Positions 25,744 through 34,440 of a stretch of 34,440 nucleotides of DNA are shown here, piece by piece. The stretch's first letter is position 1, and every line of letters starts with the position of its first letter. Where the stretch lies: contig NZ_AQOH01000071.1 in assembly GCF_000364705.1 (NCBI RefSeq), positions 1 through 34,440 on the forward strand. The letters run 5' to 3'. A model generated the notes under the pieces. It was not told where the DNA came from. It was given only the letters and a program-made list of their open reading frames with translations, and did no database searches. Origin of the DNA: Pseudomonas fuscovaginae SE-1 (GTDB lineage Bacteria; Pseudomonadota; Gammaproteobacteria; Pseudomonadales; Pseudomonadaceae). Position numbers and translations under genes: made by a program.

Positions 25744-26193
25744 ATGTGGGAATTCCTGCAACATCTGTCCTTCTGGGACTGGCTGGCCCTCGGCACCCTG
25801 CTGCTGATCCTCGAAGTGTTCGGCGCCGGCGGCTACCTGCTGTGGGTCGGCATCGCCGCCGCGGTGGTCGGCGTGCTGACCTTCGTCATTCCCGGCCTGC
25901 CCTGGACCCTGCAGTTCCTGCTGTTCGGCCTGCTCTCGGTGCTGACCGCGGTGTTCTGGTGGAAGCGCCAGCGCGCCGCCAGCGTCGCCAGCGATCAGCC
26001 GGGGCTGAACGAACGTGGCCATGATCTGATCGGCAAGACCTTTGCGGTGCATTCGGCCATCAGCGGCGGGCGTGGCAAGATCAAGGTCGGCGACGGCGTC
26101 TGGCTGGTCACCGGACCGGATGCCGAGGTCGGCACGCGGGTGCGGGTGGTCGCGCAGAACGGCACGGTGCTGCAGGTCGAGACACTTGAATGA
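25744..26193 (+). CDS. NfeD-like short membrane protein (YbbK type)
   Basis: This 149-residue protein has TM helices at about 12-30 and 35-72 (LALGTLLLILEVFGAGGYLLWVGIAAAVVGVLTFVIPG and LQFLLFGLLSVLTAVFWW). A C-terminal OB-fold domain (about 85-149) is of the NfeD C-terminal type (LIGKTFAVHSAISGGRGKIKVGDGVWLVTGPDAEVGTRVRVV). Members are encoded next to SPFH genes and are thought to act with them at the membrane. This is the short form without the ClpP-like protease domain. Its start is 10 bp after the qmcA stop, with GAGG as ribosome site, so it is co-transcribed with qmcA. Confidence 0.9.
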   Translation: MWEFLQHLSFWDWLALGTLLLILEVFGAGGYLLWVGIAAAVVGVLTFVIPGLPWTLQFLLFGLLSVLTAVFWWKRQRAASVASDQPGLNERGHDLIGKTFAVHSAISGGRGKIKVGDGVWLVTGPDAEVGTRVRVVAQNGTVLQVETLE

Positions 26194-26261
26194 GGGCAAT
26201 GGAACTCCGTATGGGCGGGAACGATCCAACACTGCATATCACCCCCAGCGGAGTAACCATC

Positions 26262-26579
26262 ATGCGTCTCAAATATGCTGTCGCCACCGTGGCACTGCTG
26301 TCCCTTCCCATTGGCTCGGCCATGGCCGACGGTTTCTGGCGCAACGTCATTTCGTCCGGGGCCACCACCGGCTCGACCTACCTGACCTTCAAGGACCACA
26401 AGCTGGTCGTCGCCGCCCAGGATGACGCCGGCAGCTTCGTCGCCAGCAACGGCGCGATCCGCGGTCCGTACCTGGAAGCGGCCATGCAGAAAGTGCGTGC
26501 CGACAATCCGGACCTGAAGGCCAGCGACATGGAACTGGCCAATGCGATTCTGGCGAAGAACGCCCTGGCTGAAGAGTGA
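26262..26579 (+). CDS. DUF2388 secreted small protein
   Basis: This 105-residue protein has a signal peptide (MRLKYAVATVALLSLPIGSAMA, with cleavage expected after residue 22). The mature part has the DUF2388 pattern, in which an Asp-Ala-x-SFVAS-x-G-x-IRG-x-YLEAA stretch (DDAGSFVASNGAIRGPYLEAAM, about 62-83) is diagnostic. The family is small, periplasmic or secreted, found mostly in Pseudomonas, and has no established function as far as I know. ATG 26262 has GGAG eight bases upstream. The longer in-frame start at 26190 overlaps the NfeD stop and would hide the signal peptide. A clear terminator follows. Confidence 0.85.
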   Translation: MRLKYAVATVALLSLPIGSAMADGFWRNVISSGATTGSTYLTFKDHKLVVAAQDDAGSFVASNGAIRGPYLEAAMQKVRADNPDLKASDMELANAILAKNALAEE

Positions 26580-26597
26580 TCGACAGCAGGTTGAGCC

Positions 26598-26634
26598 GAT
26601 GAAAAACGCCGACGGCCAGTCGGCGTTTTTCATC
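26598..26634. terminator. Bidirectional intrinsic terminator
   Basis: The perfect 16-bp arms GATGAAAAACGCCGAC (26598-26613) and GTCGGCGTTTTTCATC (26619-26634) enclose the 5-base loop GGCCA. The plus strand ends the stem with TTTTT, and the minus strand, read from gcvP, also gives a T-run. It separates the convergent DUF2388 gene and gcvP. Confidence 0.92.
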
Positions 26635-26648
26635 ATCCCACGGCCCAT

Positions 26649-29522
26649 TCAGCGATAGTCATCCAGCGGCACGCAGGCACAGAACAGGTTGCGGTCACCG
26701 TAGACATTGTCCACCCGGTTCACCGTCGGCCAGTACTTGTGAGACCGGGTGTGCGCCGTGGGCACGACGGCCCGGGCAATCGTATAGGGCCGCTCCCAGG
26801 CCTCGGTGATGTCCGCCAGGGTGTGCGGCGCCCGCTTGAGCGGGTTGTCCTCGGCCGGCCAATGTCCGCTCTGCACCTCGGCAATTTCCGCGCGGATACT
26901 CAACATGGCCTCGACGAACCGGTCCAGTTCGACCTTGGACTCGCTCTCGGTCGGCTCGACCATCAGCGTGCCCGGCACCGGGAACGACATGGTCGGAGCA
27001 TGGAAGCCGTAGTCCATCAGGCGCTTGGCCACGTCCTCCTCGGTGATCCCGGTCTGCGCCTTGAGCGGGCGCAGGTCGAGGATGCACTCATGGGCGACCC
27101 GGCCATTGCGCCCGCTGTAGAGCACCGGGAACGCGCCGCCGAGTCGCTGCGCCAGGTAGTTCGCGGCCAGGATCGCCACTTCGCTGGCATCGGCCAGTTG
27201 CGGCCCCATCATTGCGATGTACATCCAACTGATCGGCAGGATGCTCGCACTGCCCCAGGGCGCGGCGCTGACCGCGCCGTTCAGCGGCGACGGACCGTCG
27301 ATGGGCACCACCGGGTGATTGGCGACGAACGGTGCCAGATGTGCGCGCACGCCGATGGGCCCCATGCCCGGTCCGCCGCCGCCGTGGGGGATGCAGAAGG
27401 TCTTGTGCAGGTTCATGTGCGAGACGTCGGCGCCGATGTCGGCCGGCCGCGCCAGGCCGACCTGGGCATTGAGATTGGCACCGTCCATGTACACCTGCCC
27501 GCCGTGGCTGTGGATAACTTCACAGATCTCGCGAATGCCCTCCTCGTAGACGCCATGGGTCGAGGGGTACGTCGCCATCAGGCAGGACAGCCTGTCACCC
27601 GCCTCCCGGGCCTTGGCCTTGAGGTCCTCCAGTTCGACGTTGCCGGCCTCGTCGCACTCGACGATCACCACCTGCATGCCGGCCATCTGCGCCGAAGCCG
27701 GATTGGTGCCATGGGCCGAGGCCGGAATCAGACAGATGTTGCGCTCGCCCTGCTGGCGGCTCTCATGGTATTTGCGGATCGCCAGCAGCCCGGCGTATTC
27801 GCCCTGGGCTCCGGAGTTGGGCTGCATGCAGACTGCATCGAAACCGGTGATCGCGCAGAGCCAGTGCTCCAGTTCGGCGATCATCGCCGTGTAGCCCACG
27901 GCCTGTTCGCGCGGGACGAACGGATGCAGGTTGGCGAATTCCGGCCAGGTGATGGGGATCATCTCGCTGCTTGCATTGAGCTTCATGGTGCAGGAACCGA
28001 GCGGGATCATCGACTGGTTGAGGGCCAGGTCCTTGTTCTCCAACTGCTTGAGGTAGCGCAGCATCTCGGTTTCGCTGTGATGGCTGTTGAACACCGGATG
28101 CATCAGGTAGGTGGAGGTGCGCCGCAGCCCCTCCGGGATGCCATCGTCGAGGTCTTCGGCGTCCAGCTCGGCCACGTCCAGCCCATGATCGACTCCCAGG
28201 AAGATATTCAGCAGCCGCGCCACCGTGCTTTCGTCGCTGGTTTCGTCGAGGCTCAGGCCCAACTGGCCGCGCCCGAGAATTCGCAGGTTGATCCGCGCCG
28301 CCCGGGCGCTTTCGAGAATCGCCGTCTGGCTGCCGCCGACATCGAGGGTCAGGGTGTCGAAGAAATGTCGATTGAGCCGGACGATGCCTTTGCGCTCCAG
28401 GCCGCTGGCGAGGATGCAGGTCAGTCGATGAACCCGCTGGGCAATGCGCCGCAGGCCCTCGGGGCCATGGTAGACCGCGTAGAAACCGGCGATGTTGGCC
28501 AGCAGCACCTGGGCCGTGCAGATGTTCGAGTTGGCCTTCTCCCGACGGATATGCTGCTCGCGGGTCTGTAGCGCCATGCGCAGCGCCTGGTTGCCGCGGG
28601 CATCGCGGGAGACACCGATGATGCGCCCGGGAATCGCCCGCTTGTACTCGTCGCGGGTGGCGAAATACGCCGCATGCGGCCCGCCGTAGCCCATCGGCAC
28701 GCCAAAGCGCTGGGACGAACCGAACACCACGTCGGCGCCCAGTTCGCCGGGGGGCGTCAGCAGCAGCAGGCTCAGCAGGTCGGCCGCCACGCAGGCCAGC
28801 GCCTGCTGGGCATGCAACTGCTCGATCAACGGCCGCAGGTCGCGGACCTCGCCATGGGTATCCGGATACTGCAACAAGGCCCCGAACACCTGGTGCTGGC
28901 TCAAGTTATCCACAGGGCCGACCAGCAATTCGAAACCAAAGCCCTCGGCGCGGGTGCGCACCACGGAAAGGGTCTGTGGATGACAGTGCTCGTCGACGAA
29001 GAACAGGTTGCTTTTCGACTTCGCCACCCGCCGCGCCAGGGCCATGGCCTCGGCCGCGGCGGTGGCTTCGTCGAGCAGCGAGGCGTTGGCCAGCTCCAGG
29101 CCGGTCAGGTCGATGGTCATCTGCTGGAAGTTGAGCAGGGCTTCCAGCCGCCCCTGGGCGATTTCCGGTTGATAGGGCGTGTAGGCGGTGTACCAGCCAG
29201 GATTTTCCAGTACGTTGCGCAGGATCACCGTCGGCGTCAGGGTGCCGTGGTAGCCCATGCCGATCAGGCTGGTCCAGAGCTGGTTCTGCTCGGCGTAGCC
29301 ACGCAGCCGGCTCAACGCCGCCTGTTCGTCGAGGGCCGCCGGCAGGTCAAGCGCACGGTTCAGGCGAATGGCCGGCGGCACCGTCTGTTCGATCAGTTCG
29401 ACACGGCTCGCCAGCCCGAGGGCAGCGAGCATCGCCTGTTGCTCGGTGGCATCCGGCCCCAGGTGACGGCGCAGAAAGGCCTGGGAATCTCGCAACTGGC
29501 TCAGGGACGGCAACTGGGACAT
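26649..29522 (-). CDS. gcvP: Glycine dehydrogenase (decarboxylating), P-protein GcvP
   Basis: This is the PLP-dependent P-protein of the glycine cleavage system. It decarboxylates glycine and transfers the aminomethyl group to the lipoyl arm of GcvH. It has 957 residues, the standard one-chain length. The PLP lysine is K707 in [19 protein letters not shown]. Other family blocks are FLRRHLGPD near the N-terminus, [33 protein letters not shown], and [19 protein letters not shown] 29522 is chosen because AGGAG lies nine bases upstream and the protein then starts [22 protein letters not shown]. The longer frame to 29624 is not conserved. It is separated from gcvH and gcvT by a plus-strand aminotransferase and so must have its own promoter. 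Confidence 0.97.
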   Translation of the reverse strand: MSQLPSLSQLRDSQAFLRRHLGPDATEQQAMLAALGLASRVELIEQTVPPAIRLNRALDLPAALDEQAALSRLRGYAEQNQLWTSLIGMGYHGTLTPTVILRNVLENPGWYTAYTPYQPEIAQGRLEALLNFQQMTIDLTGLELANASLLDEATAAAEAMALARRVAKSKSNLFFVDEHCHPQTLSVVRTRAEGFGFELLVGPVDNLSQHQVFGALLQYPDTHGEVRDLRPLIEQLHAQQALACVAADLLSLLLLTPPGELGADVVFGSSQRFGVPMGYGGPHAAYFATRDEYKRAIPGRIIGVSRDARGNQALRMALQTREQHIRREKANSNICTAQVLLANIAGFYAVYHGPEGLRRIAQRVHRLTCILASGLERKGIVRLNRHFFDTLTLDVGGSQTAILESARAARINLRILGRGQLGLSLDETSDESTVARLLNIFLGVDHGLDVAELDAEDLDDGIPEGLRRTSTYLMHPVFNSHHSETEMLRYLKQLENKDLALNQSMIPLGSCTMKLNASSEMIPITWPEFANLHPFVPREQAVGYTAMIAELEHWLCAITGFDAVCMQPNSGAQGEYAGLLAIRKYHESRQQGERNICLIPASAHGTNPASAQMAGMQVVIVECDEAGNVELEDLKAKAREAGDRLSCLMATYPSTHGVYEEGIREICEVIHSHGGQVYMDGANLNAQVGLARPADIGADVSHMNLHKTFCIPHGGGGPGMGPIGVRAHLAPFVANHPVVPIDGPSPLNGAVSAAPWGSASILPISWMYIAMMGPQLADASEVAILAANYLAQRLGGAFPVLYSGRNGRVAHECILDLRPLKAQTGITEEDVAKRLMDYGFHAPTMSFPVPGTLMVEPTESESKVELDRFVEAMLSIRAEIAEVQSGHWPAEDNPLKRAPHTLADITEAWERPYTIARAVVPTAHTRSHKYWPTVNRVDNVYGDRNLFCACVPLDDYR

Positions 29523-29767
29523 TGGAGCTCTCTCCTGGCGGCGCGCGTCGAGGCAACACGGGCGAGCACCGCGTTTCGAAGACTGTGCAAGCAGCATAGC
29601 AGTCCGTTCCCCCGATCGCCGCACTGCATCCGTTCAGCGTCAGGACAGCAAAAAGCACCGAAATTTCACATCAAATCAGTATCATCGATGGCATCGCGGC
29701 ATTGCTGTCTACTCTCTATCGCCTGTGGATCATTTCCCGCCCTCTAAACATCGGACGTCACGACCCC

Positions 29768-30907
29768 ATGAGCCAACTCCCTTTCCTGCCTTTCTCCAAG
29801 CCCACCATCGACGAAGCGACCATCGCCTCGGTAGCCGACGTGCTGCGTTCCGGCTGGATCACCAGCGGTCCCAAGGTGGCGGCCTTTGAAGCCCAGTTGT
29901 CGGAATACTTCGGCGGACGCCCGGTACGCACCTTCAACTCCGGCACCTGCACGATGGAAATCGCCCTGCGGATCGCCGGCATCGGCCCGGGTGACGAAGT
30001 CATCACCACGCCGATTTCCTGGGTCGCCACCGCCAACGTGATCATCGAAGTCGGCGCCACCCCGGTGTTCGCCGATATCGACCCGGTGACCCGCAACATC
30101 GACCTGGACAAGCTCGAAGCCGCCATCACCGCGCGTACCAAGGCGATCATCCCGGTGTACCTGTCCGGCCTGCCGGTGGACATGGATCGCCTCTACGCCA
30201 TCGCGAAGAAACACAACCTGCGCATCGTCGAAGACGCCGCCCAGGCCCTGGGTTCGGAGTGGAAAGGCCGGAAGATCGGCGCCCTCGGCGACTTCGTCTC
30301 GTTCAGCTTCCAGGCGAACAAGAACATCACCTCTTCCGAAGGCGGCTGCCTGGTGCTGAACAACGCCGAGGAAGCGCGCCTGGCGGAGAAGTACCGCCTG
30401 CAGGGCGTGACCCGCACCGGCCATGACGGGCTGGACGTGGATGTGCTGGGCGGCAAGTTCAACATGACCGACGTCGCCGCCGCCATCGGCCTGGGGCAAT
30501 TCGCCCATATCGATGCGATCACCGCCCATCGCCGCGCGATGGCCCAGTACTACTTCGAATGCTTCGGCAGTGATTTCGAGGAGAAGTACGGCGCACAACT
30601 GCCGGTGAAGGACTTCACCCACAGCAACTGGCACATGTTCCAACTGGTGCTGCCTGAGCGCCAGGACGGTCGTCCGGCACGGGATACCTTCATGGAGGAC
30701 ATGAAGCAGCAGGGCATCGGCATCGGCTACCACTACCCGGCGATCCACCTGCTGAGCCTGTACCGCGCCCGCGGTTTCAAGGAAGGCATGTTCCCGATCG
30801 CCGAACGGGTCGGCCGCCTGATCGTCTCGTTGCCGATGTTCAACGTGATCACCCGGGCCGATGTCGAGCGCGCGGTGGCGGCGGTGAAGGCCGCACTCTC
30901 ACGCTGA
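29768..30907 (+). CDS. DegT/DnrJ/EryC1/StrS (ArnB-like) PLP aminotransferase
   Basis: This 379-residue aminotransferase is of the nucleotide-sugar type. The fold-type I active site is intact: FNSGTCTMEIALRIAGIGPGDEVITTPISWVAT (phosphate pocket and aromatic stacking region), the PLP-binding Asp in RIVEDAAQALGS (D156), and the Schiff-base Lys in FSFQANKNITSSEGG (K185). Sequence style (FSKPTIDEATIASVADVLRSGWITSGPK at the N-terminus) is closest to ArnB, which aminates UDP-4-ketopentose for lipid A, but no arn or other sugar gene is nearby. The substrate is unknown. The start ATG 29768 has only a weak ribosome site, and upstream in-frame codons to 29702 are less likely. It stands on the opposite strand between gcvP and gcvH. 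The 245-bp gap ahead (29523-29767) holds no promoter I can defend. Confidence 0.88.
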   Translation: MSQLPFLPFSKPTIDEATIASVADVLRSGWITSGPKVAAFEAQLSEYFGGRPVRTFNSGTCTMEIALRIAGIGPGDEVITTPISWVATANVIIEVGATPVFADIDPVTRNIDLDKLEAAITARTKAIIPVYLSGLPVDMDRLYAIAKKHNLRIVEDAAQALGSEWKGRKIGALGDFVSFSFQANKNITSSEGGCLVLNNAEEARLAEKYRLQGVTRTGHDGLDVDVLGGKFNMTDVAAAIGLGQFAHIDAITAHRRAMAQYYFECFGSDFEEKYGAQLPVKDFTHSNWHMFQLVLPERQDGRPARDTFMEDMKQQGIGIGYHYPAIHLLSLYRARGFKEGMFPIAERVGRLIVSLPMFNVITRADVERAVAAVKAALSR

Positions 30908-30920
30908 GAGCGAGGCGCCT

Positions 30921-31022
30921 GCCCGATTCGCGGGTAAACCACGCGCCTACGGGTTGTGTGATGTACGCAGAAAACGTGTACGACTCAATCCTGTAGGAGC
31001 GTGGCTTGCCCGCGAACCGGAC
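30921..31022. repeat. REPIN between convergent aminotransferase and gcvH
   Basis: Two REP units in opposite orientation face each other. One is at 30921-30950, which reads on the minus strand GTAGGCGCGTGGTTTACCCG... The other is GTAGGAGCGTGGCTTGCCCG... at 30993-31022. They match closely over about 30 bases. The pair fills the 121-bp gap between two stop codons and probably serves as a two-way 3' boundary. Confidence 0.75.
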
Positions 31023-31028
31023 GCCGAG

Positions 31029-31412
31029 TCACTCGCCGATCACGGCCTTGTAGCCAGCGGCGTCCAGCAGCTTGTCCAGCTCGGACTTGTCGCTCGGCTT
31101 GAGTTTGAAGATCCACGACGCGTAGGGTTCTTCGTTGAGCAGTTCCGGCGAATCGGCCAGTTCCTCGTTCACCGCGATCACCTCACCGGATACCGGCGCA
31201 TAGATATCGGAAGCGGCCTTCACCGACTCCACCACACCTGCAGCATCGCCCGCCGCGAAAACCTTGCCGACTTCGGCCAGTTCGACGAACACCACATCCC
31301 CCAGCGCTTCCTGAGCGTGGTCGCTGATACCCACGGTCACGGTGCCATCGGCTTCCAGGCGGGCCCATTCATGACTTTCGGCATAACGCAGATCGGTAGG
31401 GATAGTGCTCAT
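31029..31412 (-). CDS. gcvH: Glycine cleavage system H protein GcvH
   Basis: This is the lipoyl-carrying shuttle of the glycine cleavage system, moving the aminomethyl group between P-, T- and L-proteins. It has 127 residues, the family length. The lipoylated lysine is K65 in [19 protein letters not shown]. The flanking [36 protein letters not shown] and [13 protein letters not shown] are typical. GAGG before the ATG supports the start. It lies 61 bp downstream of gcvT on the same strand. Confidence 0.97.
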   Translation of the reverse strand: MSTIPTDLRYAESHEWARLEADGTVTVGISDHAQEALGDVVFVELAEVGKVFAAGDAAGVVESVKAASDIYAPVSGEVIAVNEELADSPELLNEEPYASWIFKLKPSDKSELDKLLDAAGYKAVIGE

Positions 31413-31473
31413 GTTTCAGTGTCCTCGAGAAAAAGTGTCAGCGGCCCATCCTGCGGGCCTGCCGGGATTTTGA

Positions 31474-32556
31474 TCAGACCAGAGTCTTGCCATGCCGCAC
31501 GAATGTCGGCCTTACCACGCGAACCGGGTACCATTTGCCGCGAATTTCAACTTCAGCGCGGTCGGCCGTAGCCACGGGGACACGCGCCAGGGCAATCGAC
31601 TTGCTAAGCGTAGGAGAGAAACTACCACTGGTGATCTCTCCTTCGCCAACGTCGGCGATACGCACCACCTGGTGAGCACGCAGGACACCACGCTCCTCCA
31701 GCACCAGGCCGACCAGTTTGAGACTGGGCCCGGCAGCCTTCTCGGCCTCGAGGGCGGCGCGACCGACGAAGTCTCGGGTAGTCGGTTCCCAGGCGATGGT
31801 CCAGGCCATGTTGGCCGCCAGCGGCGAGACATTCAGGTCGATATCCTGGCCGTAGAGGTTCATCCCGGCTTCGAGCCGCAGGGTATCGCGGGCACCGAGG
31901 CCGATCGGCGAGATGCCGGCACCCACCAGGTCATTGAAGAATGCCGGGGCCTGCTGCGCCGGCAATACGATCTCCAGGCCATCCTCGCCGGTGTAGCCGG
32001 TGCGGGCAATGAACCAGTCGCCGTCGCTGCGGCCTTCGAAGGGCTTGAGTTGCTGGATCAGTTGGCCGCGGGACTGGCTCACCAGTTCGCTGATCCGGTG
32101 CCGGGCCTGCGGGCCCTGGATCGCCAGCATCGCCAACTCGGGACGCTCCAGCAGTTGGACATCGAAACCGCCGAGCCTGGCGTTCATCCACGCCAGGTCC
32201 TGGTCGCGGGTGGCCGCGTTGACCACCAGCCGGTAACCGGCATCCGTGCGGTAGACGATCATGTCGTCGACCACTCCGCCCTGCTCGGTGAGCATGGCGC
32301 TGTAGAGCGCGCGGCCCGGACTGTCGAGGCGCTCGACATCGTTGGCCAGCAGGTGTTGCAGCCAGGCCTTGGCCTGGCTGCCGGCGACATCGATCACTGT
32401 CATGTGCGAGACATCGAAAACCCCGCAGTCGCGACGCACCTGGTGGTGCTCCTCGACTTGCGAGCCGTAGTGCAGAGGCATATCCCAACCGCCAAAATCG
32501 ACCATCTTCGCGCCGAGGGCGAGGTGCAGGTCATACAGAGGCGTGCGCTGTCCCAT
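31474..32556 (-). CDS. gcvT: Aminomethyltransferase GcvT (T protein)
   Basis: This is the tetrahydrofolate-dependent T-protein. It releases ammonia from the aminomethyl-lipoyl GcvH and makes 5,10-methylene-THF. It has 360 residues. Typical segments are [51 protein letters not shown] (catalytic-region Asp), [16 protein letters not shown] and [25 protein letters not shown] 32556 follows AAGGAG by six bases. The frame upstream to 32712 is a leader, not protein. gcvH follows. The L-protein gene is not in the window. Confidence 0.97.
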   Translation of the reverse strand: MGQRTPLYDLHLALGAKMVDFGGWDMPLHYGSQVEEHHQVRRDCGVFDVSHMTVIDVAGSQAKAWLQHLLANDVERLDSPGRALYSAMLTEQGGVVDDMIVYRTDAGYRLVVNAATRDQDLAWMNARLGGFDVQLLERPELAMLAIQGPQARHRISELVSQSRGQLIQQLKPFEGRSDGDWFIARTGYTGEDGLEIVLPAQQAPAFFNDLVGAGISPIGLGARDTLRLEAGMNLYGQDIDLNVSPLAANMAWTIAWEPTTRDFVGRAALEAEKAAGPSLKLVGLVLEERGVLRAHQVVRIADVGEGEITSGSFSPTLSKSIALARVPVATADRAEVEIRGKWYPVRVVRPTFVRHGKTLV

Positions 32557-32603
32557 GGGTTTCTCCTTCCGGGCGTGGCGAAGGTGCGGGCAGGCGCCGG
32601 ACT

Positions 32604-32689
32604 GGCTTGAGCCCTTTATGAATGGGGCCTTGAGCCGTGTTCCAACACCCGGTCTGTCAGACGGACCACACCGAATGCCGCGCATTGTA
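32604..32689 (-). promoter_or_regulatory. gcvT leader: -10 box and small repeats
   Basis: On the minus strand TACAAT (32689-32684) is a good -10, with no clear -35. Between it and the AAGGAG of gcvT are two small inverted repeats, GTGTT-CC-AACAC (32637-32648) and GTCTG-T-CAGAC (32652-32662). There is also a direct repeat CTTGAGCC, 23 bases apart (32606-32613 and 32629-32636). The first copy sits in the palindrome GGCTTGAGCC. These could be regulator sites. I see none of the conserved core of a glycine riboswitch. Confidence 0.35.
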
Positions 32690-32712
32690 GCCGCAAGGGA
32701 CCGACCTGGCAC

Positions 32713-34329
32713 CTAAGCGATTTGCCTTGCCGAACGGCGGATCAGACCGATCACCGGCAACAGGCCGACCAGCACCAGGGTCAGGGCCGGCAACGAGGCC
32801 CGCGCCCACTCGCCCTCGCTGGTCATCTCGAAGACCCGCACCGCCAGCGTGTCCCAGCCGAACGGGCGCATCAGCAGGGTTGCGGGCATTTCCTTGAGCA
32901 CATCGACGAACACCAGCAACGCGGCACTCAGGGTGCCCGGTAACAGCAGCGGCAGATACACTTTGAAAAACAGTCGCGGCCCGCCGACGCCCAGGCTGCG
33001 GGCCGCCTCCGGCAACGACGGGCGAATACGCTCCAGGCTGTTTTCCAGGGGCCCGTAGGCCACCGCGATGAAACGCACCAGGTACGCCAGCAGCAGGGCC
33101 GAGAGACTGCCCAGCAGCAGGGGCTTGCCGGCCCCGCCGAACCAGTTCGACAGCGGGATCACCAGTTCGCGGTCCAGATAGCTGAAGGCGAGCATGATCG
33201 ACACCGCCAACACCGAGCCGGGCAGCGCATAACCGAGGTTGGCCAGGCTGACACCGCTGCGGATCACCCGGGTCGGCGCCTGGCGACGGGCGAAGGCCAG
33301 CAGCATCGCCACCGCCACGGTGAGCAGCGCGGCCATGCCACCCAGGTACAGGGTATGCAGGATCAGTCCGGTATAGCGCTCATCCAGGTCGAAGCGTCCA
33401 CGCCGCCAGAACCATGCCAGCAATTGCAGCAGCGGCACGACGAAGGCGCAGGCGAACACCAGCAGGCACCAGCCGCTGGCGGCCCAGGCCTTGAGGCCGT
33501 GCAACCGATACAACGCACTGCCCCGGGGGCGCTCGTTGCCGGCGCGACTGGCGCCACGGGCCCGCCGCTCGCCATAGAGCACCAGCATCACCGCGAGCAG
33601 CAGCAGGCTGGCCAGCTGCGCGGCGCTGGACAGGCTGAAGAAGCCGTACCAGGTCTTGTAGATCGCGGTGGTGAAGGTGTCGAAGTTGAACACCGAGACC
33701 GCGCCGAAATCCGCCAGGGTCTCCATCAGCGCCAGCGCCACCCCGGCGCCGATGGCCGGCCGCGCCATGGGCAGGGCGACCCGCCAGAATGCCTGCCAGG
33801 GCGACTGGCCGAGAACCCGCGCCGCCTCCATCAGGCCCTTGCCCTGGGCCAGGAATGCGCTGCGTGCCAGCAGGTAGAGGTAGGGGTAGAACACCAGCAC
33901 CAGAACCAGGATCACCCCGCCGGTGGAGCGCACCCGCGGCAGCCGCAGGCCGCTGCCGAAGACCTCGCGCAGCACGGTCTGCACAGGGCCGGAGAAGTCC
34001 AGCAGGCCAACGAAGACGAAAGCCAGGACATAGGCCGGGATGGCGAAGGGCAGCATCAGCGCCCAGTCGAGCCAGCGCCGACCGGGGAACTCGCAGAGGC
34101 TGGTGAGCCAGGCCAGGCTGACGCCCAGCAGGGTGACGCCGAGCCCGACGCCGACCACCAGGGTCAGGGTGTTGCCCAGCAGGCGTGGCATCTGGGTGTC
34201 CCAGAGGTGGGACCAGATCTGCATGTCGATCGACTGCCAGGACAGCAGCAGGACGCTCAGCGGCAACAGCACCAGGGCGGCGACGGCGAAGACCAGGGGG
34301 TACCAGCGGCGTTGGATGAGGTGGGCCAA
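32713..34329 (-). CDS. fbpB: Iron(III) ABC transporter permease, FbpB/SfuB type
   Basis: This is an inner-membrane permease of a ferric-iron (or related oxyanion/polyamine-like) ABC importer. It has 538 residues and is a tandem of two permease domains with about 12 TM helices. Each half has the EAA loop that contacts the ATPase: EAARVLGQSPWQAFWRVALPMARPAIGAG in the first and EAARSLGVGGPRLFFKVYLPLLLPGTLSAA in the second. The best start I can choose is TTG 34329 ((M)AHLIQRRWYPLVF), where the family homology begins, with GAG seven bases upstream. ATG 34362 (549 aa) and ATG 34395 (560 aa) are alternatives without a well-spaced ribosome site. The binding-protein gene is expected outside the window, upstream on the minus strand, and no ATPase gene is here. 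The stop is 156 bp from the gcvT start. Confidence 0.88.
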   Translation of the reverse strand: MAHLIQRRWYPLVFAVAALVLLPLSVLLLSWQSIDMQIWSHLWDTQMPRLLGNTLTLVVGVGLGVTLLGVSLAWLTSLCEFPGRRWLDWALMLPFAIPAYVLAFVFVGLLDFSGPVQTVLREVFGSGLRLPRVRSTGGVILVLVLVFYPYLYLLARSAFLAQGKGLMEAARVLGQSPWQAFWRVALPMARPAIGAGVALALMETLADFGAVSVFNFDTFTTAIYKTWYGFFSLSSAAQLASLLLLAVMLVLYGERRARGASRAGNERPRGSALYRLHGLKAWAASGWCLLVFACAFVVPLLQLLAWFWRRGRFDLDERYTGLILHTLYLGGMAALLTVAVAMLLAFARRQAPTRVIRSGVSLANLGYALPGSVLAVSIMLAFSYLDRELVIPLSNWFGGAGKPLLLGSLSALLLAYLVRFIAVAYGPLENSLERIRPSLPEAARSLGVGGPRLFFKVYLPLLLPGTLSAALLVFVDVLKEMPATLLMRPFGWDTLAVRVFEMTSEGEWARASLPALTLVLVGLLPVIGLIRRSARQIA

Positions 34330-34397
34330 GAGCGATCTCGAAACGAAAAAAAAGGCAGTCATCCTGACATTTGGATATCGGTGCCGAACGGTCATTT

Positions 34398-34440
34398 GTG
34401 GCGAGCGGGCTTGCCCGCGCTGGGGCGCGAAGCGGCCCTG
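34398..34440. repeat. REP unit at window end, upstream of fbpB
   Basis: GTGGCGAGCGGGCTTGCCCG followed by CGCTGGGG and CGCGAAGCGGCCC is a standard fluorescens REP. Its core stem is GCGGGC (34405-34410) with GCCCGC (34413-34418). It is cut by the window edge, so a partner unit may lie beyond. Confidence 0.7.

Noticed and set aside
26739..28571. 610-codon plus-strand frame opposite gcvP
   Set aside because: It is a shadow of gcvP, whose K707 motif and full length are clear on the minus strand.
29523..29624. 34-codon N-terminal extension of gcvP
   Set aside because: Family homology begins at [13 protein letters not shown], and AGGAG is placed for ATG 29522. The extension is basic and non-conserved.
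32557..32712. Glycine riboswitch upstream of gcvT
   Set aside because: I looked for the conserved glycine aptamer core on the gcvT strand and did not see it. Only short hairpins and a -10 box are present.
1..34440. tRNA, rRNA, CRISPR array, prophage or transposase
   Set aside because: I found no such gene or repeat-spacer pattern. The repeats present are REP/REPIN hairpins and one MITE-like palindrome.

Overview
The window reads as chromosomal DNA of a Pseudomonas of the fluorescens/putida lineage. It is GC-rich, almost fully coding, uses strong Shine-Dalgarno sites, carries fluorescens-type REP/REPIN hairpins between genes, and contains a DUF2388 protein, a family largely confined to Pseudomonas. 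From memory, not from a search, the gene order follows the P. aeruginosa PAO1 stretch from about PA5199 to PA5217: amgS/envZ, amgR/ompR, tex, thioesterase, gshA, argA, argE, CYTH protein, secretion ATPase, gcvP, gcvH, gcvT, iron ABC permease.

Layout. 1-1824 (minus): 3' truncated envZ preceded by ompR. 2160-4861 (plus): tex and a hotdog thioesterase that overlap by one base, followed by a 164-bp imperfect palindrome that looks like an inserted MITE. 5224-6807 (plus): gshA, using a TTG start. 6972-9570 (minus): argE then argA, with a possible arginine leader peptide and terminator between them. 9845-11212 (plus): a CYTH (CHAD-like) triphosphatase-type protein. 11573-21694 (plus): the main accessory unit, a cellulose operon bcsQ-bcsA-bcsB-bcsC-wssF. 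Its first four genes are joined by ATGA overlaps. 21834-23615 (plus): a lone GspE/PilB-type ATPase. 23628-24656 (minus): an unrecognised two-TM protein. 24813-26579 (plus): qmcA (SPFH), an NfeD-like protein and a DUF2388 protein. 26649-32556: the glycine cleavage genes gcvP, gcvH and gcvT (all minus), interrupted by a plus-strand DegT/ArnB-like aminotransferase. 32713-34329 (minus): an FbpB/SfuB-type iron ABC permease.

How the genes work together. OmpR-EnvZ is an envelope or osmotic-stress two-component system. gshA makes gamma-glutamylcysteine for glutathione, and argA and argE belong to arginine synthesis. The cellulose operon encodes a c-di-GMP-gated synthase (BcsA with a PilZ domain), its periplasmic partner BcsB, the TPR/beta-barrel export pore BcsC, an accessory ParA-like ATPase, and an SGNH protein resembling WssF of the SBW25 wss operon. 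The periplasmic cellulase BcsZ/WssD and the acetylation genes wssGHI expected from the SBW25-type operon are absent. gcvT, gcvH and gcvP supply three of the four glycine cleavage components.

The items most worth a second look are the reduced cellulose operon, the putative Arg-Arg leader upstream of argA, the palindromic element at 4859-5022, and the aminotransferase that splits the gcv cluster. I found no rRNA, tRNA, CRISPR array, intact insertion sequence or prophage gene.
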